Part shown: positions 52,949 to 64,000 of the stretch, one piece after another
Position numbering within the stretch: the stretch's first letter is position 1
Layout: every line of letters starts with the position of its first letter
NCBI RefSeq assembly: GCF_000219625.1
Contig: NC_018204.1
Span: 1-64,000, forward strand
Origin: Zymoseptoria tritici IPO323
Taxonomy: Eukaryota; Ascomycota; Dothideomycetes; Mycosphaerellales; Mycosphaerellaceae
DNA: 64,000 bases
Direction of reading: 5' to 3'
The notes under the pieces: generated by a model
Seen by the model: only the letters and a program-made list of their open reading frames with translations
The model's database searches: none
Told to the model about the DNA's origin: nothing
Made by a program: the position numbers and the translations under genes

Positions 52949-54070
52949 AGGTATTCGAGCCGCTTATACGTAAGAAGGCTAGTAGAGGCTAGAGGCTGCT
53001 TATAATTAATAGCTATAGCTTATACGTAAATATAGCATTCCTAGAGTACTATATTTAATACCGGATCCTTATAGTAGTCTATCTACCTTATTTAATATAC
53101 TACTTACAACCTCTCGATGTCGGCCTCTTTAGCCCTTTAGCTACCTTCTATAGTACTAATCTATTACGAGAGATCTTTAATTTAAAGGGCCGCTCTACCT
53201 ATAGTAAACGCGACTTCTAGAGGCTGTTTTAGCTAGCTTATTAGAAGGCATTTAAGCCGGCTAATATCTATAAGGCCTTTACGAAGACTAGACTATATCT
53301 ACTAGATTTAACGGCTATGTTAGCGGCGTTCGACGAGACTAAAGACAAGCGTAAGAGTAAGAGTAAGAGCAAGAGTAAGAGCACGAGTAAGAAGGTTAGT
53401 AAAAGTAATAGTAGTAGGCCTACTACTATATATAAGAGCCGGCTAAATACTACTACCTCTATAATCTTAGCCTCTAACTAGCGGTAGCTTCGAACGCTTA
53501 TAAAGGACTACGTAAAAGAGGTAAACGACGAGACTAACCGGCATAAGGTGTAGAAGCTAAGTAATATAGTATTATATCTATAGACTAAGAACGCCCTTCT
53601 TAAGAGCGAGCGTAAGGGCTTACGTAATGCCTTTAACAACGAGAAGAAGAAGCGACAGCGTAGTACACCGCTCCTTACCCTTCTATAAGAGTAGGCTATG
53701 TAGTTTTATTTACTAACTAAACTAAAGTAATATGTCGCTATCCTCGCTAAAAAGGAGTAAGCTAAGGTTACTATAAAGTAGTAGAAGTAAGAGCGAGTAA
53801 TAGATAAGAAGGTAGCTACTTAATTAAAGGCTAATTAACGTACTTAGGCTAAGGCAGATAGACTAGCTATAGTAGCCCGGAAGGCTGCTAAGAAGGCTAC
53901 TTAGTAGGAGACTAAAGGTACTAATTTATAGCTAAAAACAGACCTCCTTACCTCTATACGTAAAGCCTTACTAGCGCCGGTAAGGGTAAGGCGTCGTATA
54001 AGGTAGAAGAAGCTAATTGTAGTGTTAAAGCTATCTTAAGAGCGGAGGGGGGGTCTATAGCTAGCTAATT

Positions 54071-54790
54071 CCTCTTAACCTATAATACGTATAATATTAA
54101 GGTAGAAGTTATAAGCTGCTTAGAGCTAATAGATATAATTATTACGATTAATTTAAGCTATTAAACAACTAATTCCGACTAGTAGTTATAATAATATTAA
54201 CTATTAAAGTAGTAGTTAATATAGAAGGATCCTCGGATTACGACCGTATACGTAATGTACCGTATACGCCCTATAAGCCTCTTCTAGTCCGAAAGCGAGC
54301 TTCGTAGCCCCGGATTTCAAATTCGAGCCTAAACTACGGAGGTTTAAATAGCCTACCCCGCTAAATTCCTAGATTTTTAGAAACGGTAGCGAGACCGACG
54401 TCTATAATACGTAGAATAGAGCCTTATATATTTCTTCTACCTATAATGTATAATATAAAGCTATTTATATATATCGCATCTTTAAAAACTAAGATAAAAG
54501 TTACTTCTTTATAGTACTATCCTCGTTATTACGATCCTTATAACCTCGTTTAGAATTTAAAGTTCAAAGTTTAAGTTTCTAACTTTTACGATAGAGGAAC
54601 GTAAGCTATAACAACTTTACGAGGTAATTAATATATTTCTATTATAATTACAACTAAGTTTAGAAGGTAGGCTAAACTATATAAAAGCTCGCGGAGACCT
54701 AGGGAGCCTACGACCGGTAGTCGGGCGCCGCGCTATACGAAAAGGCGACAGTCTATAGAGTGTTTAATTCTACGAATTCGCAAAACTAGG
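54071..54790. other. RIP-mutated sequence, no gene seen
   Basis: AT-rich with CA/TG loss. It probably holds the 3' part of the pogo element and its right end, which I could not place. A switch to normal composition occurs near 54790. Confidence 0.5.
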
Positions 54791-56466
54791 AATTTGGCGG
54801 GGTGGGCCATTTGAAGCTCCGTCTAAACCTAGTTGGGCATTTTTCCGTAAACCCAAATTCGATCGTTACCGCCCGATTAAACCTCCGGGTACTCGACCCC
54901 AAATTCGACAATATCGATTCTCTACCCGAGCAGTTTGCAAAGGAAGACGAACACGTAGGAGGTACATCAACGACCACACACTGTCAGTAACGACTACATG
55001 ACCCGCAACGGCGCACGCGCGGCGGTTGATCGACCTGCACTCGAACACATCGCGGCTAGATGTCGGGAGTCGCGGAACACATCGTCGTAGGAGAGAGGAT
55101 GCATGCATGCGATATCCGGTTTGCGTCAATAATCCGCCATGAAAAGGGTTGCATCTCTGCTAGCTATGTAACATATACAATCAACGCTACGAATCTTCGG
55201 CTTCCTCGCCAGACTCGAAATGCAGACTTCAGCCGAAGTTAGAATTCTTGAGACGGTATTCCAGGACTCCAAACCTGGACCGACGATCGTGACTATCTGT
55301 CTGTCGAGCATGCAAAGGGAAGCCGGACGGCAGATCCGAGCTCGAGAGGGCATGCCGTCGATTGGACAGGGCTCGAATTGACCAGCACAGAATGGCACGA
55401 GGAGGGGGCAGCGCGTTGATCGGACAGCCTCGAAGCCCTCAGAGAGAGCAATAAGAGCCAGTTGACGATCGATCACGCACAATGGGAGTGCATCCTATTT
55501 AAACCTGAGCTGTCGATCGTGCAGAGTCCTGCAAAGCGGATGAATACAGTGGCATGCTCCGTCGGTGACTTGATTCTGTTCTCCACTGAAGACCTCGCCG
55601 AAACGGACACATTCACTCGAGCTGCACTGTCCTTTGAGACAGCAAAGAAGAGCTATGTTCGATCCTGCGCGATGTGTGGCCCGCCATTGCCTTGACAAGA
55701 TATTCGAAGAACATGAAGTCCCGCCAATATGACAACGCCCGGCATGGATCGTACAGAGCCCATCCACTGCGCCAAGGGGATTTACGGGCAAGATTCAGTG
55801 CTTCGCAGCGGCCGGACAACTACCACCAAGCTCGCCAACGAACATAACAACTTGGGATAATCGATCGTGAAGTCTAATCGTAGACTTACGATTGCGTTGT
55901 TCCTCATCTTGCATGCCGCGCGGCCATGCCAGAGTCTCGTCGCCTTGCACAGGTTGCAATGACAGCGTGCGGAAGTTACTGAGTAAATCGAAAGCAAGCG
56001 AGTTGTCGAGGAAACCAACCACTCCTTAACAAGCAGGACCTCGTTCGAGTTGGCTGTGTCTTCAGCGGGATCTGCAGCCCCTCCTTCGCGGTCTCTAGCT
56101 TCTCTCTTCTATTCAAACAACTTGCATTTGGAGCTTTGTAGCGTCGCTCTGTCGTCTCTATGTTAACAAGGCACCATGCCCCCTACGATGCGCTGTCCCG
56201 TTTTCTACTAGCTTATCTACAACTCCAATTCCTCTTCGAAAAGGGGATGGAACTCCGGCAGAAGAAGCTGGAACTTGCGCGGAAGAGGAGGCGGAGATTC
56301 GACTGGCTGGAGAAGCTGGTACCGAGGCTATAGCGTCTCACGAAAAGACGCGAAAGTAAACTTCGAACGCCCTATGAACGCCTGGACGGAGACCTGATGC
56401 GATTGACCGTATTAACGAAAGAGGAAGATACCTTCGTCAAAAATTGCAATCTCGGAGACGGATGGA
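54791..56466. other. Island of normal composition, no supported gene
   Basis: Overlapping frames lie on both strands (for example minus 55126-55482 and plus 54802-54990), none with a family match or clear gene structure. Repeated CCCAAATTCGA-like motifs lie at 54852 and 54898. Confidence 0.45.
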
Positions 56467-56992
56467 TTGGACCTCGATGAGCACGAAACTTTCATCACGA
56501 GAGCGAGGTACCATTACAAGCCTATCAACCCCGATCGTCTAAGTGTTCTCGAAGTGCCCGACGAAAACGAGGCACCATCACAAGCCTATCAACCCCGATC
56601 ATCCGACTGTCTGCGAAGTGCCGGATGTTTCACTTGCATTGGAGATTACAACCCTGAAGACGTCTCATAATACCAAGATCAGCTACAAAGAGCCAGCTGG
56701 AGAAAGGGTCTTTGCGATAGCGAGGCATCATCACAAGCCTATCAACCCCGATCATCCGAATATCTGCGAAAGGCCGGATGGTCACGTGCAAAGCTTCGCT
56801 GCACTCAGTGCGGTTCCAATGCCAGCTTCCGCAGCAGGGAAGCGTCCTGGCTGGATGCGAGTGACACAAGGAGTTCAGTGCAACGAACAAGCTGAACAGA
56901 ATCGCGCTTATAGAGCGGAGCGTGCACAAGACTCCAAGCACGGCCGAGGTCGCGATAGTGACATACGTTTCCACTGGGAAGTACATCATTAA
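56467..56992 (+). pseudogene. Frame with three HHKPINPDHP repeats, shifted once
   Basis: Three imperfect copies of about 60 bp (56505, 56568 and 56719) encode HYKPINPDRLSVLEVPDE, HHHKPINPDHPTVCEVPD and HHHKPINPDHPNICERPD. The first copy is in one frame (to 56670) and the other two are in the next (56543-56992), so there is a shift or an intron between them. No family is recognised. Conservation at the protein level across copies suggests it was once coding. Confidence 0.4.
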
Positions 56993-57015
56993 ACCAGTCT
57001 TTGGCGAGCGCGCTC

Positions 57016-57402
57016 ATGCCAAGTTCGAGAGGATTTTCCCTTCGCGCATCTGCGCCGTCAAGAGAGCAGCGATCGATTCCTACGCCGGTCCCGAGCAACA
57101 ATGGAAACGAAGACGATCAAGACGACTTCGAGCCACAGGATCTTCACGAAAGCGCCACGATAACAGGCCAAAGCTCGGGCAACGGAAAGCTCGGGCAACA
57201 CGAGCGGGAAGGTCACGCCAGCCAGCCGGCGGCAGATACCTCGGACCACCGCCACGGCCAAGGCGGTAAAGAGGCCTTCGACGACGAAGACGACTTCGAA
57301 CCAGACGAGGAAGACGACTTCAGAACAGACAGTGAAGACGACCTCAAACCAGACGGCAGAGACGACTTCAAACCACCGCCACCACCAGGAAGAAGAAGAT
57401 GA
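57016..57402 (+). CDS. Hypothetical acidic-repeat protein
   Basis: From ATG 57016 the frame runs to TGA 57400-57402, about 128 aa. The C-terminal 45 residues repeat E-D-D-F-E-P-D / E-D-D-F-R-T-D / E-D-D-L-K-P-D / R-D-D-F-K-P, ending PPPPPGRRR. The N-terminus is S/R-rich. It is probably disordered. It may be the 3' exon of a gene including the upstream HHKPINP frame. Strand and existence are uncertain because low-complexity DNA is open by chance. Confidence 0.35.
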   Translation: MPSSRGFSLRASAPSREQRSIPTPVPSNNGNEDDQDDFEPQDLHESATITGQSSGNGKLGQHEREGHASQPAADTSDHRHGQGGKEAFDDEDDFEPDEEDDFRTDSEDDLKPDGRDDFKPPPPPGRRR

Positions 57403-57825
57403 CTTCAAGTCACAGGATCGCCAGGAAAACACCATGATGACAGGCTCATTTTCGAGTAAGGACGAGCATTAGGGCCACGGCAGCCACTGACAGACACTTC
57501 ATGACCACAGATGAGGTCGCGATTTGGACATGAACGATACGAGACGAGCGAGGGCGGGAGTCAGAAGACGCCATCACAATGGAGGATCTCAACATCATGA
57601 CTTGCAAAGTCCTCCTCGTGTTGCTTTGAGAGAGAGGTTCAGTAATGGGAGGACATGCCATATGGCGCGTACAAGTGCTGCTGCGAGATTCTCTCAAACC
57701 TGCAGCGCTGTCTGTACCGGATCTGCGTCGTAACCCGCAAAGTCCTACCCTTCGTGCTGTTGTGGGAACCTTGGGCCTAGCATGACGTGACGGTAGATTC
57801 GACTGCCTCTGGCGTAAGTAGCGGC
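57403..57825. other. Flank of gypsy copy 2, no supported gene
   Basis: Normal composition. A 128-codon minus frame (57446-57832) has no recognisable features. Ends at the TG of the gypsy terminal block. Confidence 0.45.
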
Positions 57826-58417
57826 TGATCAAAAAGCGGAAAAAGAATGATACTCATTTATGAGGGCGAAGGCCCTTAAGCTATATAGACTAACTGAAAC
57901 GAGCGAGTTATATGATAATGACGAGCCTTTAAGTGAAACGGTGCCTAAGGCTTTAAGGGTTTAAGTAAACCTGAGCGAGGTTTTTGGTGTTTTTGAACAT
58001 CCTCCCCTTTGGTAAATGCGTAACCTTAAGCGTTCGTGACAACCTTAATTGAAGGCTTAGGTTATATGCTAATGCTCTTAAGTAGGTGTGCGTGATCTCG
58101 AATAAACGAGCGTGATCTAGGAGGTCCGTGATTGCTCGGAAGGTAAGGGCTTAAGTGCAATCGTCTAGCTAATTCTAGTAGGTAAATGATCTAATTCACG
58201 TACTATTACAAGCCTTAAGCTGGTGACTGCTGGCACGTGGTCGAATTTACTAGCAGGTCGCCCCTCTAAGGGCACAAAAGCGACTGCGTTCTTGTTTTTA
58301 AACCCTCTCTCTTTTATTAACTTCCGCAACCCTTTCCTTCCCTTTTCCTTGGACCTTTATACAGTCTACGATTACTATACCTTACAACATTACAACATAC
58401 CTTAAGTAATAGTCGCT
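57826..58417. repeat. LTR-like terminal block, gypsy copy 2
   Basis: It is homologous to 37511-38103 and starts with TG. Whether it is a true LTR depends on finding the same block beyond 64000. Confidence 0.55.
58356..58362 (+). promoter_or_regulatory. TATA-like box before the opposite-strand ORF
   Basis: TTTATAC (TTTATATAG in copy 1 near 38042) lies about 60 bp upstream of the plus-strand ATG at 58418, in C/T-rich sequence. It would suit a promoter for the opposite-strand ORF. Confidence 0.3.
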
Positions 58418-60730
58418 ATGGCGAAGGGTGACGAAGACAAGCGCAAGAAGGATGATAAGAGTAAGGACGACAAGGTCGACAAGTAGCTCCGCCGATCTCC
58501 TCGCAAACTAGCCCCTAAGTTCCCTCCTACGAAGGCTGTTTAAAGCGCTATTAAGATAGTTAAGCGCGGATACTTGGACGCAAGGATGTTAACTTAAGCA
58601 TTTAGCTCGGTCTTAAGTAGTAAGAAGCAGCCGTCACGAGCTGCTGCCACCCAAGAATTAATAGACAAGTTCGCTTTAAGGAAACTTTACGTCTAGCCTA
58701 ATGTTATGTCTCGGCGTGACCGTATAGAGTACACCAAATTCGGGTATAAGTAAGCTACCGGTTATAAGTCGGCATACGATGCTTATCGCGATGGGCTTAA
58801 TATGTCTGCCTTAAGCCTTAGGTCTAAGCTACTAGGTATACGCGCCCCTATAAGTAATAACTACGAAATCCCTTAGCGCAACCCTTAACTGGCGAACTAG
58901 GGCCGTGGCTTAAGGAGTCGCACTGCCGCACAAGGTTAGGACCCTACGATGCCTCGCAACGTCCTTAACCGCTCTCCGGATCTTCGTGGCTTGTACCCTG
59001 AGCTGGATCGCTTCGACCCTTAAGGAAACATTGATGGCACTGCTATGCACGCCTCTGTCGGCGCTCGACTTGAAGCTCTCCTTACTCCTAGCCTAGCCTC
59101 TAATCGCATCGCGGTTACGGACGCATAGATAAGGGAAGTGATGTATTGTCTGATTATAGTTTCGAATGCGCCTATCAAGTACCTTCGGCAATTTCTAGCT
59201 GCCTTTACGATTTCCTAACTTGATGCCTTAATCGATGGACTTTAAGCGTTCAAGCTGGGCGATCTGCGTAGCTTGGACTGGCGTAAACCGGACGGTTACC
59301 TTATTAGGGCCTGCAAGCAATGGCGTCTAGTCTCTCTTTTTACTTAAGCTCTCGGCGGCAGCCCTTAAGAAGGCAACTATAGCTGCGAGTCCGGCAAGCG
59401 TAAGGCTGGTCCCTTCAAGTTATGCCGCAGTAGTAGAGGCTGCTTTAGCTGCTGTGCCAACTATAGCTATACTAACTACTACGATCGCTGTTCGGTTAGA
59501 GATTCTGAACTCTAGGGAAAGACTAGGACTAAGAAGAGGAACCCGAAGGCTAAGGAAGGTAATAACGATGTAGAGGACGAGTAGGTGGACTTTAAGGAGG
59601 AAGTCTTAATTCCGCTCCTAGAAGAGCCTATCCAAGTGCCCTTAAGCCCGACGCCTTCTAGCCCTAGACCTTTCGATTCTGGATCCGGTAGAGTTACGCA
59701 GCTGCTCAACCTATTCCTTACTAGTTAGACGAACATCGCCGACATAGAGGACATTAACTTGATAGCTGTTACAGCTCGTTCTCCTGACTTGAGGGGTCCT
59801 TTGTCTGCTTGTGAGGAGATGGATACTACTCCTTCGCGGCTAGAGCGTCCTTACTTGGATCCTTTAAGGGGGTTCGGTGGGTCTCCGGGTGCTAGGCCTT
59901 TGTCCTTCTAGCTTCCTGAGAACTACGCCTAAGGAATGCCTATAACCATAGATAATATGTATCGCCGTAAGTACCCTTAAGCTGGGCGTACGACCCGTCC
60001 GGCTAACGCACCTCTACTCTTCCGCATAGGGCAACAAGGCTCCTCTAGGCCTGGCCCCGCCCTCTTCCCGACAGGCGATCGTTAAGGCACTCTAGCGCCA
60101 GGGCCCCCTGGTTTAAGTACTCGTCGGGGCCCGCCTCCTCGGCCGAGTACCATGCCCGCTCCTGTTCAAGCTCCGGTTCGAAACGTACCAGCTCCAGCTC
60201 GTCAATCTCTAAGCCTACCGTTCTATGATGCGGCGGAGGATTTCGTAGATCTGATGTACGAAGGAGAGAGGCTCTTATACGCTATCGATCAGACCTTGAT
60301 ACTAGCACGGACCGGCTTAACTAATAATTACGACCTAATTCCAACCTTCTCCGGCCGCCTTGTATACGAGCTAGTGCTCCCCTCAAGCGGTTTCGCCACC
60401 TAGGGGAACCTGTTTTTTGGCACGGCTCCTCGGGCTGACAATGGGCGTCAAGCATACGGCGTAGAGGGCCTAATAGTTCCTTAAGGAAGCCAACGCACGC
60501 GCGTGTACACGGAGCACATCGAGCAGCTCTACCGCAACCGCTTTAACAAGCGCTACTCCGTGTATTAAGTCGTCTGGATAGCTCTCTCGCGGGCTTAAGT
60601 GCGTCTTAGGGCTAATTAAGGCATCACTCCTTGGATGCTGCACTTGCAGGCGGTGATGTTAGCCCTTAAGACGCAGCTCATTACCAAGAAGGAAGAAGAT
60701 GCTAAGAGGGAGTAGGCTAAGAAGGGTTAA
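58418..60730 (+). pseudogene. Opposite-strand ORF of gypsy copy 2 (about 770 codons, unknown)
   Basis: From ATG 58418 one frame continues without any shift to TAA 60728-60730, broken only by TAG/TAA that fit Gln (CAG/CAA) or Trp. N-terminus: basic MAKGDEDKRKKDDKSKDDK, then RRSPRKLAPKFPP. Middle: DRIEYTKFGYK, LRSKLLGIRAPISNNYE and a helical region. A Cys cluster near 59425-59495 (C-RSSRG-C-FS-CC-ANYSYTNYYDR-C) may bind zinc. Then comes an acidic/proline-rich part and a C-terminal domain (60190-60700) with FYDAAEDFVDLMYEGERLLY and HIEQLYRNRFNKRYSVY. No family is recognised. It is present in both copies on the strand opposite pol, so it belongs to the element. Confidence 0.7.
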
Positions 60731-60959
60731 TTCGGGTCCAAGTAGGATCGGTGGAAAATTCGTAGGCTTAAGTAGGAGCACCAAAAGCGTTGTTTTTCTT
60801 GTTTTTCTTTTTTTCTGAGCCCCCTTATCTGCTGGGCTGTGCATGCGATGCAATGCGATACGACGCTGGAAAGCTAGCGCGAAATGAATGTATAATAGCA
60901 CTTGAGGACTGGCCTTAAGTATAAAAACATAAAATGAAAACCCTCCGGGGGATCTATCA

Positions 60960-63900
60960 AACTTAGGCCCTCGCATTAACCTTTCGTTTAGACTTGAAGG
61001 TTAGCTTCCTTCGTAGCTGCACCGCAGGATTACGAGGAGCTTCCCTTGTGTTCTAGGGTAGTCGTCGACGGGGTATAACTACAATGGTGTCCTCGTTATT
61101 ACCCGACTCCCCTTGGGGTTTAAGTGGAGTCTCCTGGAGCTCGGAAGGGATTACAAGTGGTTCCTCTTCCGTTTCTTCTACAACAGGCTCCGTAGGGATA
61201 GGAACAGTTGCTGTAATAGGGTTAACTTAAGCGTCTTCCCTTAATGTTGCTGCTGCATTTACCGGATGTATAACTAGCTGACTTAAGGGTGCTGACTTCT
61301 TTAGCTCCCTAAGACGTTTCTTTTCGAGAGTAGCCTTAAGTTTCTCTACCTCCTTAGCATTATCTCGATTCGCGCGTGAAACATCTCTATGCTTCCTTCG
61401 GATCTTATCAGCAGCGAGTTTAAGCTTGTGTTGAAACTTTGGCTAATCGTTAGTTTTTGAAGAATCTAAAGGTTTGCCCTCCCCTAAAAGGAATCGAAGG
61501 GCTCCTAACTGTTTAAGCTGCTATAAAGACAACTTGTCCTACTTCTGCTTAGGGATAGTCGCTAGAGTGGAGAAACTCAAGCGTAGATTAAGTGTAAGAT
61601 CATTACGCAAGGAGTCCTTAAACTCCTGGCCAGCGGCCTTAAGTGAAATCTCCTGTCTACAGCGCTTCTGCCAGTCCCTGAAACTAGTGTAGTTAGCGCG
61701 GATTAGGCGATCACTATGCACTTAATGCTTGACTATAGACCCGTTGTAGGACTCTAAGGTATACGTACCAAGCTAGCTTCGCTTGATTACCTTAAAGGGA
61801 CCTACGAAGGTCGGCTGGAGCTTCGTCTTAGTCTTATTTGAGATAAGAACAAAGTCTCCCTCGATGAACTTGCTATTAGTTTCCTTAAAGGTGTGTCTAC
61901 TAATAGCGCCGGCTCTTACTGCTTTCGTAAGCAGCTTTTCTGCGGCAATTGTTCTAGCGTTCTGCATTACTTAATGCCTGGATTCAGGATCCTCGGGCTT
62001 AAGCTGCATCGGACGCAGGTACGGATGATCCTCAAGTATTCGGGGTTGCTGGCCGAACAAGAGGAAGAAGGGGCTGTATCCACAACCGGACTGGGCCCGG
62101 ATTCGGCTTGAATACAGCGCCTTAGGAAGGTACAAGTCCCAAGCGTGCACGCTTTTACTATAGCACATCTTAGAAAGGATCCGGCCGAGAACACCGTTTA
62201 AGGCTTTAACCTTCCCGTTCGTGCGGGGATGGTAGGGCGTCGTTAGCCTATAGTTAGCTTAAAGGGTATCTATAAGGATATTAAACGCCTTGCTTATGAA
62301 GTTGGATCTATTGTTACTAAGGACTTCCCTTAGGGGTCTAAAGTTCGTATAGATCTCTTCTTGAACAAAACGAGCGACCGTCTCGGTTTCTTAATTCGAG
62401 GTAGCCCTTGCAACCGGCCAACTAGTAGCATAATCTACGGCTGTAATAATGTACTTGTTACTATTAAGTGTAACAGGCATTAGACCGACAACATTAATCG
62501 CCTAGCGCTTAAATAGCTTAAGCTTGGAATTAGCTTGGTGGAATCGCGGCTCCTACAGGGGACTCCGGGACTTCTTCTTCGTAGCTTAACACTGAGGGCA
62601 AGTGGAAGCGTAGTTATAAACATCCTGTTCAAGTGACTACCACCAGCCCCTTGCTCGAAGAATGCTGCAGACGCCGGGCAGTGCGAAGTGCCCGTAGTTA
62701 TTATGGCAGCGTTTAAGGAAGTCCTACCGGAATTCCGGATCTACGTAGGGTACAAGGCTTCTATCAGCCTCGCGATAATACAGGAGGTCGTCCTTAAGGA
62801 CAAGGTCTGACACCTTCTTTTCAATTAAGCGGCTTAGCTTCTTGTTCTCGGGCATCTCCCCTATGGTTTTGAAATAGATTACTCTATTAACTACCTCACG
62901 CTCGGAGAATCCTCGTATAATCGTCCCCCTTGTAGCGTTCTCCTTAAAGGAGTGAGGCAAAGCAGTCAAGAAGTCCGCGGGTTCAAGTGATTAATCCCTA
63001 GGCTATATAGAACCCTCCCCGGCTATGTTGGCTAGGGTACCTTCCATCAAGTCCGGCCGGCGGGAGAGGGCATTAGGGACTATGGCCTTACTCCCCTTGC
63101 GGTAGCGGATGTCGATGTTATAAGCTTGAAACTCCTTAATCTAGCGTATAAGCCGCTTAGTTAGAGTCTTTAAGGTTTTTAGGTACTATAGGCTGTGGTG
63201 ATCTGTAATTACTTAAGTCTTAGTCCTATTGTCGATGTAGTAGTTCTATTTTCGAAGGGCTTCCTTAATAGCAAGGAGCTCCTTCTCGTGCACTGGATAG
63301 TTCAGTTCTGCCCCTTGTAGCTTGCGGCCCTCAAAAGCAACCGGATGCAATTTCCTATTAGAGTCAGCTTAATGTAGGACTGCACTAAGCGCCTACTCAC
63401 TTGCATCCGTTTTAATAATAAAGGGCTTCTTAGTGTCTAGCATAATTAGTACTAGCTCGCTGTATAGGGCTTCCTTAAGCTTCGCAAAAGCGATAGTGCA
63501 CTAGGCAGTCCACTTGATAGGGCGCTTCTTCTTAGCACGCAGTAGCAAGTCATCTTCCTTAAGGAGGTCTAATAGTGGAGCAGCGTGCCTAGCAAAGTCT
63601 CTAACGTACTTGCGGTAGAAGGAAGCTAGCCTAATGAACTGCCGCACTTCTTAAGCGTTAGTCGGCTGTGGCTAGTCTCTAATAATAGAGATCTTGTCTT
63701 CTATAGGCCTGACTTAATTGTAGCTTACTCGGTGCCTATAGAAGTCGAATTCCTTAACCCTAATGTAGCATTTCTTAGGGGAGCAATACAGCTCTTATGA
63801 TCGCAGGATATCTAGGACTTCCTTTAAGTGGACTTCGTGCTCCTCCAAAGTCTCGGAGAAGATCACGATGTCGTCTAAGTAAACTACATACGTCTTGTAA

Positions 63901-64000
63901 AGGTGCTTTCTTAGGGCTTCGTTTATTAAGCTCTAGAAGCTTGCCGGTGTATTGCATAAGCTAAAAGGCATTACCTTAAAGTAGTATTTGCCCTAGCGAG
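60960..64000 (-). pseudogene. Gypsy pol, copy 2 (partial): RT, RNase H, integrase
   Basis: Minus strand. At the right edge RT: MPFxLCNTPASF, YLDD at 63870-63881 (YVVYLDDIVIFSETLEEHEV). Then RNase H with EKELLAIKEALRKQNYYIDN-like sequence (63240-63290), NALSRRPDL (about 63060) and an 81-codon open stretch (62724-62969, KKLSRLIEKKVSDLVLKDDL), typical of the integrase N-terminal zone. Integrase core to about 62200, YSPFFLLFGQQPRILEDHP (62030-62085), FIEGDFVLISNKTKTKLQPTF (61810-61870), and a P/E/K-rich tail to 60960. Several TAG/TAA stops make this copy defective, though less than copy 1. Confidence 0.85.

Larger units (their letters stand above)
51190..54070 (+). pseudogene. Fot1/pogo-type DDE transposase, RIP-mutated and split by SINE-like copy C
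   Basis: The plus-strand frame starts upstream of LSRRxRKVTISKAKYYENT (51310), an N-terminal HTH/CENPB region continuing ERTLIAYIDTLIRRGTLPIP and NFAKDIASRRPYP. The DDE part: NIDKKGFIVSML (51670), LATICANSTLLPPYLIYKAK, SLPNG.TNNNLSLY, then IINSYSLYVNIAFLEYY (53000), where family members have DGHGSH, so the second catalytic Asp is Asn, and LPYLIYYLQPLDVGLFSPL (53090-53145), the conserved third block. A KSKSKSKSKS tail (53345-53400) and a charged C-terminus run to about 54070. Gln/Trp positions are TAG. It would cut and paste the element; this copy is dead. Confidence 0.85.
57826..64000 (-). mobile_element. Ty3/gypsy retrotransposon, copy 2, partial at window edge
   Basis: It has the same layout as copy 1 (LTR-like block, plus-strand ORF, minus-strand pol) but much less RIP damage, with many CA and TG retained. 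It begins TGATCAAAAAGCGG at 57826. The window ends inside RT, so protease, gag and the other terminus lie to the right. Confidence 0.85.

Noticed and set aside
58418..60730. The plus-strand gypsy ORF as the element's gag
   Set aside because: A CCHC-containing gag is present on the pol strand in copy 1 (45650-46610), in the normal position, so this frame is something else.

Overview
The window begins at a chromosome end. Bases 1-134 are telomeric CCCTAA repeats, and what follows is the subtelomere of a filamentous ascomycete (Pezizomycotina; a closer placement is not supported). The evidence is the TTAGGG-type telomere, LINE, Ty3/gypsy, Fot1/pogo and hAT elements, and strong repeat-induced point mutation (RIP). 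RIP here means CpA to TpA on either strand: long stretches have almost no CA or TG, and reading frames are closed by TAG and TAA where CAG, TGG or CAA is expected.

Layout. 1-24.4 kb is a telomere-proximal array. Next to the telomere is a GC-rich decayed reading-frame block (143-2198), then four tandem monomers of about 0.4-0.7 kb carrying an 18-bp perfect palindrome (2189-5404), then a 28/56-bp minisatellite and a complete but mutated LINE (ORF1 6861-8804, ORF2 with APE endonuclease and reverse transcriptase 8692-12240, 29-bp VNTR and conserved 3' region to 13456). Its 3' end runs directly into CCCTAA repeats. A 5'-truncated copy follows (13475-14458, again ending in CCCTAA repeats), then a second near-full-length, more heavily mutated copy (14498-23051, ending in CCCTAA repeats), then a 114-bp satellite (23075-24412). 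Every LINE copy has its 3' end towards the chromosome interior at a C-strand telomere repeat. That is the geometry expected if the RNA is reverse transcribed from the 3' G-strand end of a telomere, as for insect SART/TRAS and HeT-A and for fungal MoTeR elements. I regard this array as the most interesting system in the window.

24.4-64 kb alternates RIP-mutated transposon relics with islands of normal dinucleotide composition (about 28.0-35.4, 47.1-50.9 and 54.8-57.8 kb). The relics are an unidentified ORF (25.2-27.1 kb), a Ty3/gypsy element on the minus strand (37.5-46.6 kb), a Fot1/pogo DDE transposase (51.2-54.1 kb) and a second, less mutated Ty3/gypsy copy running off the right edge (57.8-64.0 kb). 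Both gypsy copies carry an extra frame of about 770 codons on the opposite strand, tail to tail with pol. Three copies of a 0.75-0.83 kb SINE-like retroelement with an AAAC-type tail are inserted into the relics at 26.2, 44.3 and 52.0 kb, with 12-13, 12 and 144 bp target duplications.

The islands hold the only plausible host gene with an intact frame (33679-34719, 346 aa, unknown function), a broken membrane-protein-like ORF (29469-29966) and low-complexity or repeat-bearing frames that I could not identify. No tRNA, rRNA or CRISPR was seen. Several frames given here lack an ATG and are reported as relics, not expressed genes.
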